Of a stretch of 64,000 nt of DNA, positions 12,101 through 24,100 are shown in pieces (the first letter of the stretch is position 1; the number at the start of each line of letters is the position of its first letter). Under the pieces are notes generated by a model. The model was given only the letters and a program-made list of their open reading frames with translations, was not told where the DNA came from and did no database searches. The stretch is from contig CM037473.1 in NCBI GenBank assembly GCA_021014325.1, positions 25,348,822-25,412,821 of the forward strand, given 5' to 3'. Position numbers and translations under genes: made by a program. This DNA is from Plazaster borealis. Taxonomy: Eukaryota > Echinodermata > Asteroidea > Forcipulatida > Labidiasteridae.

Positions 12101-15100
12101 ATGAAATGAGTTGAACCTTTTACAGTCTTAACTGAATAATAATACCACGAATGGGCACGGAAAATCTTTCAAAATACCAACCCGAAGTGGTAAAGGATAT
12201 TTATAATAAGATTGCTCCTACATTTGGCTGGACAGCCCAAGGGAGGGCCAAAAAACTTTACACAAAATGCGTTAATTTTCAGGAAAAGAAAGCTTTAGTA
12301 CTATGTAAAAGAAGGCTTTAGTACTACATGTACCATGTCTACCAAGTGCACAAAAGCGTAAAGCAAATAAGGATTGTCTCGTCACAAACACTGACCACTG
12401 CATTACACTCACCTTTCTTTTGTTGGTTGACACTGTAGTACTGCGGGCATAGAAAAGGTTAATGCAACTTACTTCAAAACCACGAAGAAAAAAAGAGCTA
12501 CATGTAATTTGTTGATAGTTAAAACTATTTTAAAACACTTTTAAAAAAACTTCTTTTATAATAATAATAATACACAACATTTATTAGGCGCTTAATACGG
12601 ATGTTTCTAAGCGCACCATGGTCTGACTACAATTTTTTTTCCTGCAAGGTATGTGGAGCTACGTTTGAAGTATGAGGCCTATTCATTTATGGTTTACAAG
12701 GTGCTGTGGCGCAATATATGCTGCCGATCAGACCAGGAACACCGGGGCGAACCCCTTCTCTTTACGATAAGTGCACTGGGTTCTTTTACGTGCATTACAC
12801 AACACACGAGACCTACGGTGGCTGCGTACTACTTGGCTGCGTAGAAAAGTTAAAAAGGCTTGATGCAACTCAAATTCAGAACCCAAGTTGCCCATAAAGA
12901 TGGCATTTATTGGAAACTATCTAGTCATTTCAAAAGTCATTTTAAAAATGTATCAAATGCGAGTTCAAAACAAATGTATCTTTCATGCCAAATTATATTG
13001 CTGCTCAGGGCTTGAAATTTACACTGGACCGCAAGCCCAAAGCCAATGATTTTAATATTGGGCCGTAAACTTATGACCAGACAAGTCCCGCAGCCTTGTG
13101 GGTTTTTTTTCAATTGAATATTGAACAGTAATAACTCATGGTGCAATATCTTCAAAATAATTTTTAAAAAGACGTTCAAATGTTGACTTTGAGTCTGATA
13201 AATATCTTTTAGTTCTGTTGAGTATCGAAGAACACTCACCCATAAGAAAATAAGATTAATCTTCTCTTAATAAAAAAAAATTGTTTTCTCATTTTGATTC
13301 TGGTCTTGTAAAAAAAAATCTGGTCCAGTGAAAATGTTGAGATACAAGCCCTGTGGTGTTGTGGAATTTCCCCAAAAATTCTAGCCCTGCTGCTGATATT
13401 CCAGAAGACAGAAGTAACAATTATAAATATTCGTACTTACCACAAGAGTAGCGACGGCCCCACCCAAGACGGCTCCACTAAATACATCAGTCCAGTGGTG
13501 CTTGTAATCAGAAACACGACTGAGGCAGGTGTAGAGTGCCAACATGAGGGCTATGAACTGCACCAAGGGGCGGAGGAAAGCTGTGTCCCCCCACTTCCAG
13601 CGAGACTGGATGTACAGCTGTTGATCAGGACACAAAATGAAGAAGTTAGAGACAATCGTACTTACAAAATTTTGGACTCCACAAAATTACAGACTGTGTT
13701 AATAATATTAATATTTAGTCTTAAAGGCCCTGTACACTATTGGTAAGACCGAAAAACACAAATGTTCACAGATTCACACACAACTTACATGATTTAAAAG
13801 TAAGTAATGGTAGAAAGGTTTCCTTAAAATATTTCTGCCTAAAATGCTATCGTTTCTGAGAAATGAGTAAAACAATAGTTTTTATCACGTGCGATATTTC
13901 GAAAAAAAAGAAAACACATAAGGTCTCTTTTCACTATTTTCTCGTGATCTCGATGACCAATTGAGCTCAAACATTCACAGGTTTGTTTGTTCATGCATAT
14001 CTTGAATCACACAAAATGTGGACACTGATTTTGAGCCATTACCAAAAGTGTACAATACCTTTAAATAGCGCACGTATCAAATAAGGTACTCAAGGCGCTT
14101 GAACAGACAGAAACATTCTAAGACAGGTTTTTTTAATTTTGAGACCAAATTGTACGTAGCACTATACAAGGGTTTACAAAGTGCTGTGGCACATTCAGCA
14201 GCCGCTGCCAGACACACCGGGGCGAACCCCTTCTCTTAGCGATAAGTGTAACTGGGTTCTTTTACGTGCATTAAACAAAACACACTGGACCTATGAAGTA
14301 AAAGGAAAACTACATAATTTCGAGAGATATGTGTGTGAATCATTATATTCTACTTTTAAAACAACGTTCCAACCATATTTATTTCATAACAATATGCTTT
14401 TTATAGCCCAAGAAAGCGTCCAATGCAAAGGCAATGGGTCCCTGTAAGTGCGTTTCGTGGATAATAACGGTTCCAAAAACCAAAGGTGTAATTTACCTTT
14501 AAGGGAGAACGCTAACTCGGTTTGACAAGTTTGCATTACAAGCTTGTGCAAACAAAAACACACATCCAACAATGGATTCAAAAGTTGCTGAATTCAACAT
14601 GGGTTTATAATGACTGTGGCTATAAGAACATCAAGGCTGACCGCATACAAAAGGGACTAATGCCACAATGGTCGAAAAAAGGGTGCAACAACTTCATGCC
14701 AGTGGAAATTGAGCTCTTTCACTCAAAAGGTTTAATATGGGAAGTTCCCTCAAACTCCTTGAGTATACGTACACCTCATTTGGTAACCTTGACCAATCAA
14801 ATAATCCGGTTTCATTGGAACTCTTTTGTTGTGTCCATTTCAGAAAGCTTACAAATGACCGTCACTGAGAGGACAGTGCTAACAACTGTGTTATATCTGT
14901 GGACAAAGAACAGGATGTACTTTTCAATGCATGTAAGATGCCCCTAAGCAAGACCTGTGCCTCATAAAGAGGTTGGGGTCCCTCAGGAAAAAAATAGGAT
15001 CCAACAAAGGGGCTCCAAAGTAAAATTAAGTTTTGTGATGCACTCATTTTCCAATAGCGTCCTTGGTAAGGTTGAAAATATAAATGTTCACTGATTTGCA

Positions 15101-18100
15101 CATATCTTACATGGTATAAAGATGGTCATGGTGGAAAATTCCTTGAATTAGTTTTGCTTGAAACGCTATAGTTTTTAGGAAATGAGTAAGACAATTCATC
15201 TCTATCACTGGTGATAAATCCGATGTTTGAAAACAGTGAAACCAGAGATGCGGTTGGTACCCCGCTGTCAGCTCGCTAATTGTGGATTCAACGTTCTTGT
15301 GAAAATACATTGACAGGTTTTTGCTGTTTTATCAGCAAGTAGACACTGTATTCAGCAGAAACTTTCACATGTGACTTTTATTGTATCTTTATATTGTAAC
15401 TTTCTTTATAAATTTACCTTTTTTAATGTGATTGTTTGTTCAGCTTGAACGCTTTTTAAAATTTTTTATCTGAGGGGCCGGGTATTTGTTGACAATTTTT
15501 GTTGTAGGACGGTCTTGTAGACGGGCTGGTAACCTGTTCCTCCTTGCCACTCACTGGCTTGGTATTTTATACAATTTTGAATAATTGTGTTTATTTTTAT
15601 TTTCTCAGTCATAGTTCTATTTGGTGGATTGTACCTTCTAACAACTTTTAGTGTTTTGCCAGTGTGAAGTGTACTAAAATAAAATAGAATATAAATCAGC
15701 ATTTCGTTGACAAAAAATCAAACTATTACCCTATACCTTTAAGACAATGGAAGTAATAATTTATGTCAGCTGACAATGGCCCCCACTGCAGGGTGTTAAA
15801 GGGATTGTATACGTTTGGTAATTGAAACCCACTGTTTGTTTCAATCCTATATACATGTAGTTGTAGATATATACCATAAAACTAACCTGAGAAAATTTCA
15901 TTTCAAAAGTTGATAGCGTTTTTGAGATAATGCTGACAATCTGGAGCGGTTATGTCTGCGCAAGAAGAATAAACTGTAAATGGAATACACAATCTGAGAA
16001 ACGTTTCATGCAGAAACGTTTTGCTGATTGAAATGTTTTTGAATCCCTCTCTCTAAAACCACACTCCTTTGAAGGGAATTGTTTCTCAAAATGTTATACA
16101 TTTTCAACAGCTGCACTGCTTCTTACCAAGTAAGTTTTCATGGTCATTAATTGTTACAGTAATTACCAAAGGTATACACTCCCTGTAAAGCAAACTTGAC
16201 AGATAGGGTAGCAGTATCTCCAAACCCCAAACACCCTGTCAAAATCTTATTCTGACGGGTCAATTTTTCCCTTCCTCCCTTGGGGGTAAGAGGGATACTG
16301 CTACTCTAAGGACCAAGTAATTCCATCAGGATATCACGGACACAGTGGTACAAAACGATAACTGAACATTCAAAGGAAATCGCTTATAACAAGATCCCCC
16401 TTGGAAAAAAAAATGGGGGATAGAAAAAGGTTTGTGGTCCGAACATTTATCACTTCCTGGTGTGTTAATGCTGATTCGTCCTGCCAAACAATGGTACACT
16501 GCAATTTCAACTAAGGAGTTTTGCTTGTTTGTTTTGGGGGTTTTTTCTTCAAAAACTGCGGTTTAGGCTCTTGCTCCAGCCTCGGTTTGATGTTTGAAAC
16601 ACCTAGATTGGTCCCCTGTCTATATCCGCAAGGGTAAAGACAGGCACTGGTCTCACAGGCTCAATGATTTCATTGGATACAATGATTTCTGGATACAATG
16701 ATTTCACTGGATAAACGTGCAGTGACGTCAGCTTTCCATATCTGTGTTATGATTGGTCCGAGGTAATGTAGTTTGTCAGCTTGCACTTTCGATCGTAAGC
16801 ATGCAGCGTGTGCATAATGTTTGTACATGCATGTGATGTTGTTTTATTCACTATGTGTTATGTGTACATGTACATGTGAATCAGACGTGTGAGTTGACTG
16901 CAAATCTCCATGTGAAATGGATGCCAGGTCAAAGGTACATCTGGCAGGATCCGGCCAGGCGCTCAAGGCAGGTATCTGGAGTTATTCACGAGCCTCGAAG
17001 TGTGACGTCAGATCTTCAGGCTAGGAAACACCTTGCTATGTACACTGCTTACAATCTCACTACTTGTAGCAATCTAAATGACTACAGCAGCAACGGGTGT
17101 CTTCAAATACACAAACACTAACTTACCTCAAATGACAACAAGTGATTTCTTGTTCTATCTATGGTTTTATATTGTTTTTATAACACCCCTCACAAAGATT
17201 CTGCATTTTGATTGGTTTAGATTCCAAAAAATTGATTGGCCATTCCAAACAAATAATATCGCACAGAGGCCTGGTAAAAATGTGTTAATACCGAAGTGAA
17301 GTGGTTAATGGTTAAAGGCATCAGACACGTTTGGTAATGACTCTGATAATTAATGGCAATAAAAACTTATTTGGTAAGAAGAACACAAGCTTTGGATAGT
17401 ATAATGCATTTTGAGAAACTTTTCACTTCGAAGTACTGGGATTATGGAAAAATATATCACTTTTTATCCCCCAAAACATTTGAAAACTCAGATTGAGTAT
17501 TCCAATGCAGATTATTCTTCCTGCGTGGACATAACCGGAACAAATTTTCGGCAATAATCACAAAAAGGCTACCACCTTTTGAAATGAAATTTGTTGAAGG
17601 TTGGTTTTATATATCTACAACTATATAGGTTTGAAACAAACAATAGGCTACAATTACGAAACGTGTACGATGCCTTTAAAGCCCTTTCAAGAATAATAAT
17701 ACAAAGTTCTGTTGCTGAAGTTTAGTCGAGTTTGTGGGACGTTTGTCCAGGTGAAATAATCTGTTTGGAGGATGTGCGTAATCAGAATAGAACAGGTTAA
17801 CAGGCGAGCGGGGATGGAAGGGGAGGGGGGGGACACTGTCTAGTGACTCACCGTAAGGAACAGCATACAGTAGACTGAAATTGCAGCATGACCAGACGGG
17901 AAGGAGCGACTGTAGAGACATAGGGCAAGGAAAGAAGAGAAAAACACACACAAGATTAGTCATGAAGTTACAGACTCGGAGGTTGAAGGGTATATCACTA
18001 TGGAATCATGAAGGATAGTTTGGGTGTGTTTGTGTCTATTTTACCCCATGACAGCCTTCCTGTATGTAATTGCAGGCACCAGATATATAGTTTGTACATG

Positions 18101-21100
18101 TCTCAAAAGATTACTTGAGTGTCATTCTTGTTCAGTATCTTCAGTTAAAGTGTATATCATCCAGGATATAGACTGTGCAAGTCTCAGGATATTGAAAAAA
18201 AACTAAAAACGAAGACTATATTTTTCTATGAAATCAAAACAAAAAAATTTTTATTAATACTAAAATTCTTGAAAATAAAAATACCCATAGCAAGTTTATA
18301 AATTTTCAATTGTTTGTGTAATACAAAGAATTTGTTCAAATTAACACTGAAACAAACTTAAAACTTGGGACAAGGAGGCTTATTAAAGGTATCGTACACG
18401 TTTGTTAATGACTCAAAACAAATATTAGCATAAAAACTTACTTGGGAACAAGCAACGGAGAGCTGTTGATAGTATAAACTTTGTAGGAAACGACTCCCTC
18501 TGTAACATAGTTTTTGAGAAAGGGATAATTTCTCACTAAAATAATAAAAACTTTTTGCAAGAAGTTTTTATTCCTATCTGAAAGCACACAAATTTGTACA
18601 ACATGGGTGTTTTTTCTTTCATCATTTTCTTGCAACTTCAATGACCTTTTGAGCCCAAATTTTCACAGGCTTTTTATTTTATGCATATGTTGGGATACAC
18701 CAAGTGAGAACACTGGTCTTTGACAATTACCAAACGTGTACGATGCCTTTAAGTCTCTTTAAGGCATGTGGCTGGCAAGAAGTGTGGGGAATATGTTAGG
18801 GTCAGAGATGAATGATAACTCACTGTGCTTCTTCAATCCTGTGTTTGTCGTCTCCCATGCACTCATAGTCCTCAATGTACATATGTTGTGGCCCATTCGT
18901 ACAGTTCAGCCCTCCGAAGTTGGGCTGGCAAATGGCGAAGAAGTGGGGCCGGATGCGGCCGATAACATTCTTACAGATGTCAAATGTCGTCATGACGATG
19001 AGCAACCCGAAGAAGAACTGAGCGATGTACTTGAGTACCTGGTAGAGGAGGGGTGGAATGACCACGTCGCAGCAGCATCGGTTGAAGCTGCCTGAGGGGA
19101 GGTATTCCGTATCTTGGCGTCTTCGGTAAGCAAAGATAACGACCTCTGTCAACATGATCTACAAACAAAGAACAACAACTTTGTGATTAAAATTGCAAAC
19201 AGTTTAAGTCTAGAGGTATTCACAGCATGAAAGGCTACCATGAAGACAGCACAAATGGTCGTTTGGGATCTAGCTTTACCTGATGCTACATGTATTAGCA
19301 TATTGTGGCCAAGCGGTTAAGAGCACCAGACTCAAAGCTCTAGTGTTTCTGATCAGCAGAGTGTGGGTTCGAGTCCCAGTCGTGGCACTTAAATCCTTGA
19401 GCAAGAATACCATAATTGCTTTGTCCTTCGAATGGGACATTAAGCCGAAGGTCCCGTGTACTATGATTAGTAGTGCCCGTAAAAGAACCCAGAACACTTA
19501 TCGTGGAAGAGTAGGGGTTAACCCTGGTGTTTCTGGTTCACAAGGCAAGCACCCATGTTAACAGGTTTCCTCAGACTTGCGAGCTACATGTTGTACAGTG
19601 ATTAAGTTTACTTATGAGGCATCCTTGGTTTCATTACCAGAAATATGGCGCCTCCTCACCCGGGCATGCTCAGCAGTCAAGTGCACTGTTTCCCCTGCCC
19701 ATTCAAACCCAATGCGGCCCATTTCACTAAAAAAAATTCAATATCGCCACCTCACTGTGAAGATTTGCCATAAAGGATTCACAAATGTTAATTTTGTGTC
19801 ACTTTGTGTATGAAATTTTTTCCTTGACCTACATGGCATGTCATAGCAGAGCGTTCAAGCTCCAGTGTTTCTAATCAGCAGAGTGTGGGGTCAAGTCCCA
19901 GTCTGACAATTGTGTCCTTATGTGTAACATGCTACATGTATAAGCCAGACAAAAACATTATTGCTTTGTCCTTCGGATGGGACGTAAAGCCGTTGGTCCT
20001 GTGTGTTGTGTAATGCACGTAAAGAAACACAGCATAAATTGTAAAGAGAAGGATTTTGCCTGGTGTTTGCTGGTTTTCTCGTACTATTCTGGCAGCAATA
20101 CATGTACATGCAATATGTGGCAGCTCACCTACCTTGTACAATACCATTCAAGGTGTTGTATTTTGAACATGTATTTTGGTTCGTTACATAAAATCATAAA
20201 CAAGCTCCACCAAATTTGATATTTCGGTGCCAGGAGTGTCATTTATGACAGACATGGTGCATTTAAATAGGCTACTTGTACACTATTTAATTTTATTCAT
20301 GTTATGATTATAAAGAACTCACATGAACTTGCAATTAGGGCCTAACCATCAATTTAAGATCAATCAAAGACTTTGCTCTCAGGTCATGGGTTCAAACCCC
20401 ACCCAAGTGCCTACTGGTTTTTTTTCAATAGGACTAGGAAAGCACTTAGTACATATTTATGATAAATCACACAACAATGTAGATAATAACCCCCAAAAAT
20501 TTGAATAGGAGACTGGATCCAAAGAAGACAGCAAGTACTGTAAATCAAAATGTCTCATTGTTTTATTCTGAGCACATTTCAAAGTACATATGTAGTGGAG
20601 CAGATAGGGCAAACATTTTGGGGGAATTGTGTCTTGATACAAGCATGGAATTTGGCACACAGTCCGAGTAAGTCTTAAAAAAGACATTTGGCTGAAATAA
20701 CAGATTTGACTGTTGAAAAAATATAGGTAGAAATAACAAGTAATTTTCAAAATGGCTGACATAACTTGTTAATTTGGTCCATAATTTTTCAAAGGACAAA
20801 TCTGCAATGGCCCTATAGCCAATTATATCCAATACCAGTTTTGCAATTGTGACCCAGGAAAATTCACTTCGCTTTCGCAACTGGCGTGAAGTATGAACCG
20901 GGCTTTAGTATTAAATACTGGGATAGTAGTAGCGAACAGCATGCATGACCACATGTTGTGAAGTCTGCATGACTGTGCTAAGTTGCACACTATGCACTCT
21001 TTGACCATTATGATTACACCAAGATAATGGCTTTAATAATTAATCAATTAAAGAGGGCTTCATCAGAAATTAACAACTTCCAATAAGGATTTTACCATTC

Positions 21101-24100
21101 AGGGTAAAGGGGCTATATTTGGTCAGAGAGAAGTTGAAAACAGCTGTACACAAGTCTAAGGAAGCATACATTACAAAATAAAACTATTTGTAACAAAACA
21201 AGTCTTGACTATAAGCTACTCACTAAAACCAAGAAGCTTGGTCCACAATCACATTTTATAATTTGTAGACGCCACCTTGTAAAACACTTAAGGCAGGAAC
21301 GCCAGTGGCAACCAAACTTCTCAATTATTTATGTTCTGCTACACGTTTCCATCAAATTTTCTCATGCAATGGTAATTTTGTTGTTAAATTTTGGATGTTT
21401 AATACATTCCATTTCCTTTTTCTTATAAATTGTAATTTTGTAGTGATGTTTTGTATGTAAATATGTAGGTAGGCCTTTGTAGTTCTTCTTTTCAGTGTGG
21501 TAATAATGTATTGCCCTACCTGTAATCTTTAACTGTTTTATTATGGAGCTGTCCAATCTTTTGTAATTGCCTAATTTTAGGATGAATAACGTTTTTTGAA
21601 TTGCATTAAATAAGTTCCGAAGTCCATTACACATTGTGCAATGCTGTTTATTGGATCACAATGCATACATGTTATGTGTATAAAGAAGTACTCAGGCCCG
21701 ATGCTTCATGGAGGCAATTGCCTCCATGCCCATGGTCATTGCCTTAGTGCCCCCCTGAAATATTCCAATTGATACAAATTTACAATTTCCTCATTGAGGT
21801 GCCCTTTTACAAAGGAGAAAACGCCTTGGTGCCCTTGCCCTTTCAAAAACGAAACATTAGGCCGGAGTTTTGTAGTCAAGTACTTTCAGTCAAGTACACA
21901 AGTACAGTAGGCCTACTGCCAAGTCTAATGGTGGCCAGGTAATACTTGAGTACGTGTATGTAAGTGATAATTTCCCACAGTGGATTATGGGTTAATGGTT
22001 ATGTGAGTTGTGTTTAAAGGGCAAGTACTGCAAATGAACGCGTTTGGAAGAGCCAGTGTTTGAGTCTGCAGTGCACTGGACCGCTCAGCCACAACACTTA
22101 AAATCAATTCAATGAAGTCAAATGAAATTGTAAGCAAACCTTAAATGAAAGGGAAAATGGCATTGACCCTTTTTCGACATTATTTGGCAAAGATCATTTC
22201 CATTGTGTATAGGGTCTATGCAGACCATGCAAGTCTCCTGTCATCAAACATCTTTTGTGAACCTAGGGTTCTTTCATACTAGTTATACTAATGATTAACC
22301 CTAACAACCCCCATCCAACAAACTCTGCAGTTGGATAAATGTTGGACTAGAGACTGCACTAGTAAACTGATCATGGAATCAAGCATACCACCATAACCAG
22401 AGTTTGGGTGTTGAGTTACTATAGGATCCTGTAAAACACTCTAAAGAGATGGTTTACGTGAGATTGAAACAAAATCACACACTTGGCCTATCCTTATAGG
22501 AAATTCAAATGTTGCATCACACATGGGCTTATCGCTCCATGCACAAAGTTTTTCTTCTGGCTCTAAAGGTGGCGTACAATTGTGTGTAGTTTTACCAAAA
22601 ATCACCCATTTCATGGTCCAAAAGCATCTCTTATGACAGAAACTTATAATTCTCAGAAGACCTGGAGCCTATTAGCAACCTGTGCGCCCATTCAGTTGCC
22701 GGTGCTGCATACTCCTAAGGAGTTGAGATGGTTTTAGGAATGATTGGGGCCCAATAAAGAGAAGTAGCAAAATGTCAACTGATACATCAGAAAATAAAAT
22801 ACTTGCAAGTCAGAACTTAGCCTGTGCGGTTACACGGTTAAAAACAGATCGTTTAGTTACACATATCTTGAATAAATAATAGAACTAATAAAACCAACCT
22901 GTAAACATGTTGAATGTTTTGTCTCACATGTTCCTTTCATTGTTGAACAGTGGAAAAACCAATGGTTGTTCAATTTTTTTTTTAAATAGCGGCCATCTTG
23001 AAAATAAAAAGTTCCTCCCGCTTCCTTTTTTTCAGGAACCTGAATGCTAAACAATTTTTTTATTTATTGGGCCTTTATATAGTAAAACATACCAATATAG
23101 GGGGAACCCGGACACTAAACAGGTTTTTTTTTTATATATTTGGCCTTAAAGGCCCTGTACGCCATTGGTAAGATCGAAAAACACAAATGTTCACAGATTC
23201 ACACACAACTTACATGATTTAAAGTAAGTAATGGTAGAAAGGGTTCCTTAAAATATTTCTGCCTAAAATGCTATCGTTTCTGAGAAATGAGTAAAACAAT
23301 AGTTTTTATCACGTGCAATATTTTGGAAAAACAGAAAACACATACGTTCTCTTTTCACTATTTTCTCGTGATCTCGATGACCAATTGAGCTCAAACTTTC
23401 ACAGGTTTGTTTGTTCATGCATATATGTTGAATCACACAAAATGTGGACACTGATTTTGAGCTGTTACCAAAAGTGTACAATACCTTTAATAGTAAAACA
23501 TACCAATATAAGTGGGAATCCCACGCCCACCCCATACAGCGCTGTTGCTGGCACAGTGGAGTCCTTGTACGGATAAGAAAGACTCTGGTCCTCACAGTAG
23601 AAACCACGTTGGAATATGGGTAGTTTTAGTCCCGGTATGCGGAACAAGATGGCTGGTATGGCAACTGGAAAACAAGATAATTAATAAATGATCAAAACAA
23701 TAATACGCCAAACTTAGCCTATCATAAATTTATGCAAAACAAACTGAAGGAAATCTCAAATCGCTGCACAGAAGAGGATTTAAAAACAATCCCCAGAATA
23801 TGGTCTAAAACTTTAGAGAGGAGGAGCCTGGATACAAAGTCATAAAATAGTGAAACAAGCATGAATTGGGTTCAGATTCAAAACAATCCACAGAGAAACC
23901 AACTTGAAGAGATAAGCATGTGTTTGTAAACAAACACCTCCCTGTGTGTAATGATGGCTAAAAATAAAATTTCATATCCTGTCGCCACTTTATCTCCCTT
24001 AATTTAGGTCAAATTATAATATCCTTACCTGTCCAGCAGGGGTCGATTTCACAAAACTCTTCCTAACTTAGGACTAGTCCTAGGCAATGCTAAGAGATAG

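Larger units (their letters stand above)
8857..13440 (-). other. PLPP: PLPP intron 5
   Basis: Contains an (AAAT)n tract, a ~165-bp repeat, the PIF-like MITE, an about 140-bp imperfect duplication (GTTTTGCTTAGGCTGGTTAA at 10619 and 10850), a tRNA-like SINE, a headless SINE and the repeat at 13005. Nothing else gene-like. Confidence 0.6.
13618..17851 (-). other. PLPP: PLPP intron 4
   Basis: Contains family B and C MITEs and a SINE fragment. The rest is AT-rich without recognisable genes; frames up to 141 codons at 14522-14947 show no family resemblance and no coding bias. Confidence 0.55.
19159..23503 (-). other. PLPP: PLPP intron 2
   Basis: Contains two SINEs, a diverged ~165-bp repeat and a family C MITE next to the exon 2 donor. 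No other gene is seen. Confidence 0.55.

Noticed and set aside
14522..14947. Plus-strand 141-codon ORF
   Set aside because: Intronic to PLPP, no family resemblance, AT-rich composition like the surrounding intron.
19303..19383. tRNA gene call on SINE heads
   Set aside because: The boxes are good, but each is attached to a conserved SINE body and the stems are imperfect; the repeated occurrence fits SINEs, not tRNA genes.
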